From NCBI GenBank assembly GCA_015999985.1, contig JAECRA010000010.1, forward strand, positions 21,226 to 85,225: 64,000 nt of DNA. Direction: 5' to 3'. This DNA is from Comamonadaceae bacterium (GTDB lineage Bacteria; Pseudomonadota; Gammaproteobacteria; Burkholderiales; Burkholderiaceae_C). Positions 52,501 through 62,035 of this stretch are shown here, one piece after another. Made by a program: the position numbers and the translations under genes. The notes under the pieces are model-generated. The model worked only from the letters and a program-made list of their open reading frames with translations. It was not told where the DNA came from and searched no databases. Each line of letters opens with the position of its first letter. Within the stretch, counting starts at the first letter, position 1.

Positions 52501-53265
52501 TTAACTCACTTTCGGGTTCCCGTCAGCGCCGAATCGGCTTCCTAAACGGTACCTTTGGCCTGGGTGAAGGCAGCGAACCAGCGTGACGGGCGCACCGCGG
52601 TACCAGGTTCGGCGTGTGAGCAGAAGGCAGGGTTCACTGGTTCCGGTTTCAAGCAAATGAGCTTGTTCGGGGGTGGGTAACACGGCGTCCACCACATGCT
52701 CGATTTCATCGAACGGTATGTTGCGCACCAGGTATTCCGAGGGTTGGAGCTGAGAAAAATCCTGCTCCCCAAAACCTGGCGCCATCTTGGGGCTGACGTA
52801 CCGGTCTTCCAGTTGAATAGGTACACCGTTTTCCAGATGCACACACACGGTGTGGAACACAGAGGCGCCCGCGCGCAAGTCCAGGGCAGTGGCCACGTCT
52901 ATCGTTGCAGACAGCCGCTCCACACGAATGACCTTGTAGAGATAGTCATGTCCGCGCTGACGGATCTCGCCCGCCAGGTTGGGAATTTGAAGCAAGGTGG
53001 ACTGAGGCTTTTCTTCTGCGACGAAGCTGCCGACGCCCGCAATCCGCACCACCCGGCCCTGCTCGGCGAGTTCACGCAAGGCGCGATTTACCGTCATTCT
53101 GGAAATGCCAAACAAGGCTACGAGTTCGTGCTCGGAGGGCAGCCGATGGCCGGAGGGCCATTCGCCGCTCTGTATACGGCGCGTGATGTACTCCCTGACC
53201 TGTTCATATAAGGCCAGACCCACGGTGGCTTGAGGGGCCTTTGTCTCGGCGCGAGGGCCGCTCAT
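52501..53265 (-). CDS. hutC: Histidine-utilisation repressor HutC (GntR family)
   Basis: The 254-residue GntR/HutC regulator has an N-terminal winged helix (LYEQVREYITRRIQSGEWPSG, HRLPSEHELVALFGISRMTVNRALRELAEQGRV) and a UTRA effector domain (LAGEIRQRGHDYLYKVIRVER, AGASVFHTVCVHLENGVPIQLEDRYV, LLLTRRTWYRGAPVTLVRCLHPG). Urocanate is the known inducer of HutC proteins: it releases the repressor from the operators. It lies immediately upstream of hutH in the same direction. ATG 53265 was chosen; ATG 53274 is also possible, and neither has a strong ribosome-binding site. Confidence 0.93.
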   Translation of the reverse strand: MSGPRAETKAPQATVGLALYEQVREYITRRIQSGEWPSGHRLPSEHELVALFGISRMTVNRALRELAEQGRVVRIAGVGSFVAEEKPQSTLLQIPNLAGEIRQRGHDYLYKVIRVERLSATIDVATALDLRAGASVFHTVCVHLENGVPIQLEDRYVSPKMAPGFGEQDFSQLQPSEYLVRNIPFDEIEHVVDAVLPTPEQAHLLETGTSEPCLLLTRRTWYRGAPVTLVRCLHPGQRYRLGSRFGADGNPKVS

Positions 53266-53408
53266 GGCGCACATCCGAAGGTGGCGGAGCGTAAGGCCTT
53301 GGCCGAACGAGAGCACGAGGTCACAAGACGACGGGAAAGCATTTCGGGAGGTTCAGACAAGTCTGAAAGTCAATTGCGGAGCATGGAGTTTAAAGCGGCG
53401 GCTCCAAA

Positions 53409-53418
53409 TGTCTATACA
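53409..53418. promoter_or_regulatory. Candidate HutC operator 3, between hutC and the carboxylase genes
   Basis: TGTCTATACA (reverse complement TGTATAGACA) differs from the two hutH operators at one central base. It lies 144 bp upstream of hutC and 251 bp upstream of the divergent carboxylase beta gene, in the 403-bp intergenic region 53266-53668. Nothing else is recognisable in that gap. It could mediate hutC autoregulation. Confidence 0.45.
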
Positions 53419-53668
53419 GGGCCAATACCTAGACAAGCGCTGCGCTCACAAGGGAGTCGACCGGCAGGTTTCATGCGTCAAAGCCGTGATGCTCACGAAA
53501 CGACGGAGCGCGCTGAGGGAGAACCCTGATTCGAGAGACCTCATTTCTGCCTGATCACAGGGCGCTGTGCGACTACGATGCTCTTCGTGCTGGCGCGTCG
53601 CATGAGCTGGCAAGAGATTTCACCACGCCCCATGAGTGCGTGGTGTCCAGCGTATCAATCAGGAAGTC

Positions 53669-55288
53669 ATGGCAACCATCGAAACCTCTTTATCCGCCGT
53701 AAGCGATGCTTACAAAGCCAACCGGGAAGGCATGCAGGCATTGCTGGGGCGAGTCAGGCAATACGAAGAGCGCACGCGCAAGAAATCAGCGTCTTCGCGT
53801 GAAAGATTTGAAAAGCGTGGCCAGATGTTGCCGCGCGAGCGCTTGGCGCTGCTGCTGGATCCGGGAACCCCGTTCCTTGAGTTTTCCACGCTGGCAGGCC
53901 TGGGTCTGGACAACGCCGATCTGGAAAAGAGCGTTCCGGGAGGTGGGGTCATTGCCGGCGTAGGTTTTGTCAGTGGCATCCGCTGCATGGTGATGGCTTC
54001 TGATTCCGGAATCGATGCTGGCGCTCTTCAGCCTATGGGCCTCGACAAGATTTTGCGGGCACAGGAGTTGGCACTCGACAACAAGCTGCCCTACGTTCAG
54101 CTTGTGGAAAGCGCGGGCGCCAACCTCATGGCCTACCGGGTAGAAGATTTCATCCGGGGCGGCAATACATTTCGCAATCTGGCGAGGTTGTCAGCAGCAG
54201 GCTTGCCGGTGGTCACGGTGACACATGGCTCGTCCACCGCAGGAGGGGCCTACCAGACTGGATTGTCTGACTACATCATCCTGGTGCGTGGGCGCTCCAG
54301 GGCATTTTTGGCGGGGCCGCCGCTGCTCAAGGCGGCCACGGGCGAAATCGCCACTGAAGAAGAGCTGGGCGGCGCTGAGATGCATGCATCTATCTCAGGC
54401 CTTGGTGATTATCTTGCTGAAGATGACCGAGATGCCTTGCGCATCGCCCGCGAGGTCATGAGCCAGATTGACTGGAATCACAGTGTGCCCGCTGAGGTAC
54501 CCCGGCGCTTCAAGCCGCCGCGCTACGACGGCGAAGAACTCCTGGGCATCATGCCTATGGACCACAAGCGCCCGGTGAATATGAAAGAGGTCCTGGCGCG
54601 CATTGCCGACGATTCCGAGTTTCTGGAGTTTGGTGAGAACTATGGTGGCGCGACCGTGTGCGGTCACATCAAGATTGAAGGCTGGCCAGTTGGTGTGATC
54701 ACCAATAACGGCCCCATCGATCCTGCGGGCGCTACCAAGGCCACCCACTTTATTCAAGCCTGCTGCCAGGCCAAGACCCCCATTCTCTATTTGAACAACA
54801 CCACGGGGTTCATGGTGGGCAAGGTTTATGAGGAGGGGGGCATCATCAAACACGGCTCCAAGATGATTCAAGCGGTGACCAACGCCACGGTGCCGCAGAT
54901 CACTTTGTATTGCGGGGCTTCCTTTGGCGCAGGCAACTATGGTATGTGTGGGCGTGGCTTCCACCCTCGCTTTTGCTTCTCCTGGCCCAACGCCAAGACG
55001 GCTGTGATGGGCGGCGAGCAAGCTGCAGAGACCATGGCCATCGTGACGGAGGCGGCCATGCGGCGCAAGGGTGAGGTGGATCAGGCCCGCCTAGACGCGC
55101 TTAAGAAGAACATCATTGATCGGTTTGATCGCCAGATGAGCGTGTTCACTACGAGTGCCCAGTTGTTGGACGATGGCGTGATTGATCCGCGCGACACCCG
55201 CGCCGTTCTGGCCAACGTACTGGCCATCTGCCGGGAAGCGGCTGCACGCCAACCTCAGTCCATGCAGTTTTCCGTTGCCCGGCCATGA
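53669..55288 (+). CDS. Acyl-CoA carboxylase, carboxyltransferase (beta) subunit
   Basis: The 539-residue subunit has the two crotonase-like carboxyltransferase halves. The N-half contains [43 protein letters not shown] and VTHGSSTAGGAYQTGLSDYIILV. The C-half contains GGATVCGHIKIEGWPVGVITNNGPI, LYLNNTTGFMVGKVYEEGGIIKHGSKM and CGASFGAGNYGMCGRGFHPRF. The last pattern resembles methylcrotonyl/geranyl-CoA carboxylase beta subunits more than propionyl-CoA ones. ATG 53669 has AGGAAG upstream. It transfers carboxyl from biotin to an acyl-CoA. Its stop overlaps the alpha-subunit ATG (ATGA). The specific acyl-CoA is not determinable, and the usual dehydrogenase, hydratase and lyase partners are missing. 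Confidence 0.9.
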   Translation: MATIETSLSAVSDAYKANREGMQALLGRVRQYEERTRKKSASSRERFEKRGQMLPRERLALLLDPGTPFLEFSTLAGLGLDNADLEKSVPGGGVIAGVGFVSGIRCMVMASDSGIDAGALQPMGLDKILRAQELALDNKLPYVQLVESAGANLMAYRVEDFIRGGNTFRNLARLSAAGLPVVTVTHGSSTAGGAYQTGLSDYIILVRGRSRAFLAGPPLLKAATGEIATEEELGGAEMHASISGLGDYLAEDDRDALRIAREVMSQIDWNHSVPAEVPRRFKPPRYDGEELLGIMPMDHKRPVNMKEVLARIADDSEFLEFGENYGGATVCGHIKIEGWPVGVITNNGPIDPAGATKATHFIQACCQAKTPILYLNNTTGFMVGKVYEEGGIIKHGSKMIQAVTNATVPQITLYCGASFGAGNYGMCGRGFHPRFCFSWPNAKTAVMGGEQAAETMAIVTEAAMRRKGEVDQARLDALKKNIIDRFDRQMSVFTTSAQLLDDGVIDPRDTRAVLANVLAICREAAARQPQSMQFSVARP

Positions 55289-57267
55289 CCAAGATGACGC
55301 CCACGCCTTTCCACAAGTTACTCATCGCCAACCGTGGTGAGATTGCGCTGCGAGTGATCCGCACTGCACGCGCCATGGGCTACATGACGGTGGCGGTGTA
55401 TTCCACTGCGGATCTCCGTTCACGCCATGTCCTTGAGGCGGATCAAGCCGTGTGCATAGGCGAGCCGCTGCCGGCACAGTCCTACCTGAACATGGACGCC
55501 ATCATCGAGGCGGCGCGCCAGACGGGTGCGGATGCCGTGCACCCTGGTTATGGCTTCCTGGCAGAGAACGCCGGCTTTGCGCGCGCGTGCCGAGACGCTG
55601 GCCTGGTATTCATTGGCCCTTCTCCCGAAGCAATCATCGCCATGGGCCACAAAGCGGGCGCCAAGAAAATCATGATGGAGGCGGGTGTGCCTTGCATCCC
55701 AGGTTATCAAGGCGCCGACCAGAGCGAAGCGCGACTGCAGAGCGAGGCCGAGCGCATCGGCTATCCAGTCATGATCAAAGCGACCGCTGGCGGAGGGGGC
55801 CGAGGCATGCGCCTGGTGAGCGCTGCCAAGGACTTCCCCGATCTGCTGCGCAGCGCCCAGTCTGAAGCACAGAATGCCTTTGGCGATCCTGAAGTCATTC
55901 TGGAGCGCGCCATTACACAGCCGCGCCATATCGAGATCCAGGTCTTTGCCGATCGGTATGGCAACGCCATTCACCTCGGCGAGCGGGATTGTTCGGTGCA
56001 GCGGCGCCATCAGAAGGTGATTGAAGAGGCGCCGTCTCCGGCGGTTGATGCCCAGTTGCGTGATCGCATGGGTGCCACGGCTGTGGCCGCCGTCAAGGCT
56101 ATCGGCTACGAAGGTGCCGGCACGCTGGAGTTCCTGCTCGATCAGCAGGGCGATTTTTACTTCATGGAGATGAACACCCGCCTGCAGGTGGAGCACCCGG
56201 TCACCGAAGCCATCACGGGCCTGGACCTGGTGGAGATGCAGCTGCGCGTGGCGGCAGGAGAGAGCTTGGCCTTAAAGCAGGACGAAGTGGTTTTCCAAGG
56301 CCACGCCATTGAAGTGCGCCTGTGTGCCGAAGACGTGGACAAGGGATTCATGCCTCAAAGCGGCACCATGCTGCTTTGGCAAGCGCCAGCCAGCCTGCGG
56401 GTGGAGCATGCGCTGAGTTCCGGAGCGGAGATTCCTCCTTATTACGATTCAATGATCGCCAAGATCATTGCCCACGGTGCGAACCGCGACGAGGCGCGCC
56501 GCCGCCTGATGCTGGGCCTTCACCAGACAGTCGCCCTGGGAGTGACGACCAATCAGGTGTTCCTGGAAAGTTGTTTGCGGCATCCCGTGTTCGCGGCGGG
56601 ACAGGCGACGACAGGCTTCATCGCTCAGCACCAGGAACAATTGCTGGAAACGGAAACCCTTGCTTGCGAGCGTGCCGTTGCAGTGGCCGCCGTTCTGCTT
56701 TTCGAAACTTCCAATGAACGTCCTACGCCAGGCGGCTTGCGGCGATTGGCGCACTCGTTGCCGGTGGGCATGAGCCTGGAGATTGCGAGTGCACTGCACA
56801 AGGTTCAGATCACGCAGAGCGGCACACACCGCTTTGATGTTGAAGTGCAAGCTCGGCAGCACGTCATAGATCTTGTAGAACTCACCCAGCACAAGGCGCG
56901 CCTGGTGGTGGACAGCGTCATGGAGAGTGCTGCTTTCCTGCGCGATGGATCACAGTTACTGCTGCACTACCGGGGGCAGCCGATAGCCGTGAACGACCAA
57001 ACCCGCAGTGCGGCCGAGCGCGCAACCAATGGAGAGGGCGATGGCAAGGTGCGTGCCTCAATGAACGGGCGCGTGGTGGCTGTGCTGGTGGCGGAGGGCG
57101 ATCAGGTCGAAGCCGGTCAACCCATCATTACTCTTGAAGCGATGAAGATGGAGCATGTCCATCTGGCGCCGGTCAGTGGCCGGGTCAGTGCTCTGAGCGC
57201 TGCCTTGGGGGAACAGGTCACTCTGCGCCGGGTGTTGGTGGAGATCGAAGCTCCGGTAGCTTCCTGA
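55285..57267 (+). CDS. Acyl-CoA carboxylase, biotin carboxylase/biotin carrier (alpha) subunit
   Basis: The 660-residue protein combines a biotin carboxylase (FHKLLIANRGEIALRVIRTAR; ATP-grasp KATAGGGGRGMRLV; ERDCSVQRRHQKVIEEAPSP; FYFMEMNTRLQVEHPVTE) at 1-450, a linker domain, and a C-terminal biotinyl domain with EAMKMEH, biotin on Lys621. It carboxylates its own biotin using ATP and bicarbonate and hands it to the beta subunit encoded upstream. Start ATG 55285 overlaps the beta stop by 4 bp. A hairpin follows the stop by 30 bp. Confidence 0.95.
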   Translation: MTKMTPTPFHKLLIANRGEIALRVIRTARAMGYMTVAVYSTADLRSRHVLEADQAVCIGEPLPAQSYLNMDAIIEAARQTGADAVHPGYGFLAENAGFARACRDAGLVFIGPSPEAIIAMGHKAGAKKIMMEAGVPCIPGYQGADQSEARLQSEAERIGYPVMIKATAGGGGRGMRLVSAAKDFPDLLRSAQSEAQNAFGDPEVILERAITQPRHIEIQVFADRYGNAIHLGERDCSVQRRHQKVIEEAPSPAVDAQLRDRMGATAVAAVKAIGYEGAGTLEFLLDQQGDFYFMEMNTRLQVEHPVTEAITGLDLVEMQLRVAAGESLALKQDEVVFQGHAIEVRLCAEDVDKGFMPQSGTMLLWQAPASLRVEHALSSGAEIPPYYDSMIAKIIAHGANRDEARRRLMLGLHQTVALGVTTNQVFLESCLRHPVFAAGQATTGFIAQHQEQLLETETLACERAVAVAAVLLFETSNERPTPGGLRRLAHSLPVGMSLEIASALHKVQITQSGTHRFDVEVQARQHVIDLVELTQHKARLVVDSVMESAAFLRDGSQLLLHYRGQPIAVNDQTRSAAERATNGEGDGKVRASMNGRVVAVLVAEGDQVEAGQPIITLEAMKMEHVHLAPVSGRVSALSAALGEQVTLRRVLVEIEAPVAS

Positions 57268-57296
57268 TAACGGTAGTCGCTAGCGCTTCAAACGAA

Positions 57297-57322
57297 AACG
57301 CCCCTGTTTTACCAGGGGCGTT
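57297..57322. terminator. Hairpin terminator between the carboxylase and catalase genes
   Basis: AACGCCCCTG (57297-57306) pairs with CAGGGGCGTT (57313-57322) around TTTTAC. The T-content is better on the minus-strand side, so it fits the convergent catalase transcript as well as the carboxylase one. Confidence 0.8.
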
Positions 57323-57382
57323 AACTCTTTGGACGTGTTGACTATCGTATAGATCGTCAACACACCGTTCGCTGCGACTACA

Positions 57383-58912
57383 TCATGCCGGCAGCGCTAC
57401 CAGCGGACTGCCGAACATCGGATCATCCTGCTTGGAAGCCAGCGCTTTTGCCAGGTCCAGGCCCAAGGCCTTGGCCACGCCCGCGCCATATGCTGGATCG
57501 GCGGCATTGCAGTTGCGAATGTGGCGGAATTTGACGAACTCCGGCGCGTCGCCCATCGCACGGTCCGTATTGCCGAAGAGCACTTCTTTCTGTTCGTTGC
57601 TCATCAAGCGGAATAACTTGCCTGGCTGTTCGAAGTAGTTGTTGTCGTCCTTGTCGTAGTCCCAATGGTCGGCGTTGCCGGTCAGCTTCAGCGGCGGCTC
57701 CATGAACTCCGGCTGTGCCTGCCACTGTCCGAAACTATTGGGTTCGTAGTGGGGCAGGCCGCCATAGTTGCCATCGACACGGCCGGCACCATCGCGGTGG
57801 TTGCTATGGACCGGGCAGCGCGCCTGGTTCACCGGAATCTGCTGGTAGTTGGTGCCCAGGCGGTAGCGCTGAGCGTCCGCATAGTTGAAGAGCCGTGACT
57901 GCAGCATACGGTCTGGGCTGGCGCCGATACCAGGGACCAGGTTGCCAGGGGCAAACGCCACTTGCTCGACGTCGGCAAAGAAATTTTCAGGGTTCTTGTT
58001 CAATTCGAACTCGCCGACCTCGATCAGCGGATAGTCGCCCTTGTACCAAACCTTGGTGAGATCGAACGGGTGCAGGCGGTATTTCTCCGCATCTGCTTCC
58101 GGCATGATTTGTACAAACAATTTCCACTTGGGAAATTCACCGCGTTCGATGGATTCGTACAGGTCGCGTTGGTGGCTTTCACGGTCCTTGCCCACCAGTG
58201 CCTCTGCTTCGGCATCCGTCAGATTCTTGATGCCTTGCTGTGTGCGGAAATGCATCTTCACCCAGAAGCGCTCTCCAGCCTCGTTCCAGAAGCTGTATGT
58301 GTGCGAGGAGAAGCCATGCATGTGTCGGTAGCTGGCTGGAATGCCGCGGTCGCTCATGACCACGGTGATTTGATGCAGGGCTTCCGGGTTGAGCGTCCAC
58401 CAGTCCCAGTTATTGAGTGCGCTGCGCAGATTGGTCCGAGGATCGCGCTTGACCGCCTTGTTCAGATCAGGAAACTGGCGTGGATCGCGAATAAAGAAGA
58501 CGGGCGTGTTGTTGCCAACCATATCCCAATTGCCTTCTTCTGTATAGAATTTGAGGGCAAATCCACGGATATCGCGTTCGGCATCGGCCGCGCCGCGCTC
58601 ACCTGCCACAGTCGTGAAGCGGGCAAACATCTCGGTCTTTTTGCCCACCTGACTGAAGATCTTGGCCCGGGTGTAGCGGGTGATGTCTTGCGTCACTGTG
58701 AAGGTGCCGAAAGCGCCGGAGCCTTTGGCGTGCATGCGACGTTCAGGAATGACCTCGCGCACGAAATTTGCCAGGCGCTCTTGCAGCCACACATCCTGCG
58801 CCAACAGCGGGCCGCGCGGGCCGGCAGTCAAGCTGTTGCGGTTGGTCGATACGGGGGCGCCGAAGTCCGTGGTCAGATGGGTCACGGGGCATTTCTTGGT
58901 GTCGTCGCTCAT
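57383..58912 (-). CDS. Monofunctional haem catalase (KatA type)
   Basis: The 509-residue small-subunit catalase has the catalytic His in [13 protein letters not shown], the segment [39 protein letters not shown], the catalytic Asn and NADPH-region [16 protein letters not shown], and the proximal haem ligand Tyr in [14 protein letters not shown]. It decomposes H2O2 in the cytoplasm. Length and motifs indicate clade 3/KatA-like. ATG 58912 follows GAGGAAC; an in-frame opening runs to 58948. It is monocistronic with its own promoter, 37 bp from a MITE-like element. Control by OxyR is expected, but no clear OxyR box is visible. Confidence 0.96.
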   Translation of the reverse strand: MSDDTKKCPVTHLTTDFGAPVSTNRNSLTAGPRGPLLAQDVWLQERLANFVREVIPERRMHAKGSGAFGTFTVTQDITRYTRAKIFSQVGKKTEMFARFTTVAGERGAADAERDIRGFALKFYTEEGNWDMVGNNTPVFFIRDPRQFPDLNKAVKRDPRTNLRSALNNWDWWTLNPEALHQITVVMSDRGIPASYRHMHGFSSHTYSFWNEAGERFWVKMHFRTQQGIKNLTDAEAEALVGKDRESHQRDLYESIERGEFPKWKLFVQIMPEADAEKYRLHPFDLTKVWYKGDYPLIEVGEFELNKNPENFFADVEQVAFAPGNLVPGIGASPDRMLQSRLFNYADAQRYRLGTNYQQIPVNQARCPVHSNHRDGAGRVDGNYGGLPHYEPNSFGQWQAQPEFMEPPLKLTGNADHWDYDKDDNNYFEQPGKLFRLMSNEQKEVLFGNTDRAMGDAPEFVKFRHIRNCNAADPAYGAGVAKALGLDLAKALASKQDDPMFGSPLVALPA

Positions 58913-58946
58913 GCGTTTGTTCCTCTTTTGTGGTGGGAGTAGGTCC

Positions 58947-58976
58947 ACTATAAAAGAGCTTGCCCCAAGCTTCCAA
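58947..58976 (-). promoter_or_regulatory. Probable sigma-70 promoter of the catalase gene
   Basis: Reading leftward, TTGGAA (58971-58976) and TATAGT (58947-58952) are separated by 18 bp, 35 bp before the catalase ATG at 58912. Confidence 0.45.
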
Positions 58977-59012
58977 TTAATTGAAATTAAATGCGCGATA
59001 GGCGTTAGCGAT

Positions 59013-59308
59013 TAGGGCGTGTTAACACTAAATTCACCCCCGCGTGAGGCACTGGCGAGCCGCAATCAAGGCGCAAACCGCAGTCGGGTTGGACACCCGG
59101 CGAGGTTTGCGCGGCCGGCGTAGGCAACGCAGAGTGCGGTTTGCCAGTGCCTCACCCTTCGGGCCAGTTTTTTCCGGGCCGTATTGCTGCGTTGCGCCTC
59201 TTGCCAAGGATCGCACCTTGGCTGCGAGGCTCGTCTTGCACTACGACGCGGCCGGCACAGGCACGGAAAAAGCCGGCGCGAGGGTGAATTTAGTGTTAAC
59301 ACGCCCTA
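59013..59308. repeat. MITE-like element with perfect 27-bp terminal inverted repeats
   Basis: Bases 59013-59039 and 59282-59308 are perfect inverted repeats (27 of 27), starting TAGGGCGTGTTAACACTAAA. They extend inward to 32 bp with one mismatch. TA at both ends could be a target duplication. Inside is a second 13-bp perfect inverted repeat, GTGAGGCACTGGC (59044-59056) with its complement at 59143-59155. No ORF is visible. The right end includes the stop codon of the MgtC/SapB gene. Confidence 0.8.
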
Positions 59309-60022
59309 GTCCGTGGTGCTGGGGCTCCAGAAAGCCTGGGTGACGTAGGGGTTGGCCACCAAGCGAGCCACCATGGCATCCAAGGCCTCGCCATCGACAC
59401 CGGTTGCAGACAGAACTGCTTCAATTTCCACGGAATCGTCGCCGAAGGCATGTGCGTCCAGGTCGCGAGCTGGATAGCGTGCTTGCTCAAGCTCTGCTTC
59501 GAGCAACTGCATGGCCTGCTTCTGCCAGTTCTTGGGTGCAATCAAGTGAATGGTGTTGGTCACCTCGACCGCTTCTGTGTCCAGCGGCTGGCGGTTGATG
59601 CGGTTGACGATGGGACGCAGCAGCGTATTGGCCGCCAGCACGAACACCGTGCCCAGCGCCGCCTCCATGATCAGATCGGACCCTGCGCAGGCGCCCACAG
59701 CGGCAGAACACCATATGGTGGCAGCTGTGTTCAGGCCACGTACATTTCCGTCTTCACGCATGATGACGCCCGCGCCCAGGAAGCCAATGCCCGAGACCAC
59801 GTAGGAGATCACACGGGTAGCCCCTTCAGCGCCAGCCAGCCTGTAGGCGATGTCGACGAAGATGGCTGCGCCCACGGCTACCAGCACATTGGTGCGCAGT
59901 CCTGCGGTACGCTGGCGGTATTGGCGTTCAAGGCCGATGGCCCCTCCCAGCACGAACGCCGCCGTGAGACTGACCAAGGTGTCCAGGAACGATGCGAGAT
60001 CAATGTTCTGTATGAAGTGCAT
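59306..60022 (-). CDS. MgtC/SapB family membrane protein
   Basis: The 238-residue protein has about four N-terminal helices with the MgtC signature AFVLGGAIGLERQYRQRTAGLRTNVLVAVGAAIFV and ISYVVSGIGFLGAGVIMREDGNVRGLNTAATIW, then a cytoplasmic ACT-like C-domain (VEVTNTIHLIAPKNWQKQAMQ). Family members affect Mg2+ homeostasis, F-ATPase activity or intracellular survival; the role outside pathogens is poorly known. Its stop (59306-59308) lies within the terminal repeat of the neighbouring MITE-like element, so the last residues may have been altered by insertion. It is leftward, 60 bp after mrdA. Confidence 0.88.
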   Translation of the reverse strand: MHFIQNIDLASFLDTLVSLTAAFVLGGAIGLERQYRQRTAGLRTNVLVAVGAAIFVDIAYRLAGAEGATRVISYVVSGIGFLGAGVIMREDGNVRGLNTAATIWCSAAVGACAGSDLIMEAALGTVFVLAANTLLRPIVNRINRQPLDTEAVEVTNTIHLIAPKNWQKQAMQLLEAELEQARYPARDLDAHAFGDDSVEIEAVLSATGVDGEALDAMVARLVANPYVTQAFWSPSTTD

Positions 60023-60082
60023 GGAGCGTCCGGTTGCGGTGGGCGTGTGATCAGTGGGTGATCGTTCGGCAATGACGCTCGG

Positions 60083-62032
60083 TCAGTGGGCTATCTGGGG
60101 CGGAGCAATGGCCATATCCGCTACGCGCCGCGGGGTGCCCAGGGGCGCTCCGGCCTGGCCTTTCTGGACAGCTGCCATGTCTTGTTCGCTGGGGTAAAGG
60201 CCTGAAAGCCAATAATCCATGGTTCTTCGTACCAGCGGCGCAGCATGTGCAGCGCCAAAGCCCGCGTTCTCGACGATGGCAGCCACCGCGATTCTTGGGT
60301 TGTCTGCTGGCGCGAAGCCAATGTAGAGCGAGTGGTCACGCTGGTACTCGGACAACCGGGCAGCGTTGTAGCGGCCTTTCTGCCCGATGGTGATGGCCTG
60401 AGCAGTCCCTGTCTTGCCGCCTGACACATATTGAGCACCTGCGAAGACGCGGGTGGACGTGCCTTCCTGGGTGACGCCCACCATGGAGCGCAGAACCAGG
60501 GCGACGTTCTCGGGTTGGTAGCCCAGGCTTTTGCCCGGCGGCTGGGGGATGTCTATGACCTCCTGTGTGACGGAGTCCTGTCGAGCCTTCACCAGGTGAG
60601 GGGTGTGCCACACACCGCCATTGGCCAGGGTAGAGGTGGCTTGCGCCAACTGCAGCATGGTGAAGTTGTTGTAGCCTTGCCCGATGCCCAGTGAAATGGT
60701 TTCCCCTGCATACCATCTCTGTTGCTCAGGCCGTTTGTAGGCATTGCGCTTCCAGTCGGTGGAGGGCAGGACGCCACGCGTCTCACCGGGGATGTCTATG
60801 CCGGTCACCTGGCCGAAACCCAATGGTTTCATGAAGTCATGGATGGCATTGACACCCATGTCGTTGGCGAGTTGATAGAAGTAGACGTTGCTGGATAAGG
60901 TAATGGCGCGCCTGAGGTCGACCGGACCCAATGCATGACCCGAGCGGAAAGTGTGGCCCCCAAAGGTCCAGGAGCCGCCATCCATCACGACGGTACCTGC
61001 TGCGCGCTTTCCAGTTTCCAACGCCGCAAGCCCCATGAAGGGCTTGTAGGTCGACCCAGGAGGATAGGTACCACGCAGAGCGCGGTTGAGCAAAGGCTTG
61101 TCCAGAGACCCGTTCAATTCGCCCCAGGCCTCGTGGTCAATTCCTTCTACAAACAAGTTAGGGTTGTAGGTAGGCTTGCTGACGAAGGCCAGAATTTCGC
61201 CATTGCGCGGATCGAGCGCAACCAGCGCGCCTCGCCGTTCGCCGTAGAGATCTTCCACGAGCTTTTGCAAGGTGATGTCAATCGACAGGCGAACCGAGTC
61301 TCCGGGGGTTGCAGGGTGGCTGGCCAGCCGCCGAACTGCCCGTCCGCCCGCAGACGTTTCCATTTGCTCTACGCCGGTTGAGCCGTGCAGTACTTTTTCA
61401 AAGCTGCTTTCTATGCCAAGTTTGCCGATGTAGTCGGTGCCCCGGTAGTTGGCTTCGTCTTCGGAATCGTCGATGCGCTCTTTTTCGGCCTGGTTGATAC
61501 GGCCGATGTAGCCGACGACATGCGCACCCGCTTCGCCAAGGGGATAGTTCCTAAACAGCCGAGCCTTGATTTCCACACCGGGAAATCGATAGCGCTGGGC
61601 AGCAAAGCGCGCCACTTCCTCGTCCGACAGGCGCATGCGGATAGGCAGAGACTCAAAACTGCGGGAGTCCTCCATGAGCCGCTTGAAACGCCGCCGGTCG
61701 CGCTGCGTGATTTCCACCACTTCACTGATGGCGTCTATGGTTTCTTCCAACGGACGGGCCCGCGAAGGCGTGATCTCCAGGGTGTAGGCCTTGTAGTTGG
61801 TGGCCAGCACGACGCCGTTGCGATCCAGGATCTGGCCGCGGTTGGGGACGATGGGTACCACGGCCGTCCGGTTGGTCTCGGCACGTTCCGAATAGGCATC
61901 ATGGCGTACCACCTGCAGCACATAGAGGCGGGCCACCACCAATCCGAAGCCGAACAGCATGACCAGCCCCACCACCAGCAGGCGCAGGCGAAAACGCTTG
62001 ATATCCGCTTCGACGTTACGAAGTTCGGTCAT
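60083..62032 (-). CDS. mrdA: Penicillin-binding protein 2 (peptidoglycan transpeptidase)
   Basis: The 649-residue protein has one N-terminal membrane helix (FRLRLLVVGLVMLFGFGLVVARLY), a PBP dimerisation domain (NRGQILDRNGVVLATN, GEAGAHVVGYIGRIN) and a transpeptidase domain with the SxxK nucleophile in YPPGSTYKPFMGLA, the SxN in LSSNVYFYQLA and the KTG in SGGKTGTAQ. This is the elongation-specific class B PBP of the rod-shape complex. It follows mreD by 3 bp. rodA, usually next in the order, is absent: mgtC-like and catalase genes follow. Confidence 0.96.
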   Translation of the reverse strand: MTELRNVEADIKRFRLRLLVVGLVMLFGFGLVVARLYVLQVVRHDAYSERAETNRTAVVPIVPNRGQILDRNGVVLATNYKAYTLEITPSRARPLEETIDAISEVVEITQRDRRRFKRLMEDSRSFESLPIRMRLSDEEVARFAAQRYRFPGVEIKARLFRNYPLGEAGAHVVGYIGRINQAEKERIDDSEDEANYRGTDYIGKLGIESSFEKVLHGSTGVEQMETSAGGRAVRRLASHPATPGDSVRLSIDITLQKLVEDLYGERRGALVALDPRNGEILAFVSKPTYNPNLFVEGIDHEAWGELNGSLDKPLLNRALRGTYPPGSTYKPFMGLAALETGKRAAGTVVMDGGSWTFGGHTFRSGHALGPVDLRRAITLSSNVYFYQLANDMGVNAIHDFMKPLGFGQVTGIDIPGETRGVLPSTDWKRNAYKRPEQQRWYAGETISLGIGQGYNNFTMLQLAQATSTLANGGVWHTPHLVKARQDSVTQEVIDIPQPPGKSLGYQPENVALVLRSMVGVTQEGTSTRVFAGAQYVSGGKTGTAQAITIGQKGRYNAARLSEYQRDHSLYIGFAPADNPRIAVAAIVENAGFGAAHAAPLVRRTMDYWLSGLYPSEQDMAAVQKGQAGAPLGTPRRVADMAIAPPQIAH

Positions 62033-62035
62033 GAT

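Noticed and set aside
53230..53529. 99-codon plus-strand frame overlapping the hutC start region
   Set aside because: Low-complexity, no start signal, and overlaps hutC and the candidate operator.
57962..58942. 326-codon plus-strand frame over the catalase gene
   Set aside because: Antisense to a full-length catalase with all active-site residues; no domain in the frame.
58998..59308. Insertion sequence between catalase and mgtC
   Set aside because: The inverted ends are clear but there is no transposase frame in the 296 bp, so it is called MITE-like and not an IS.
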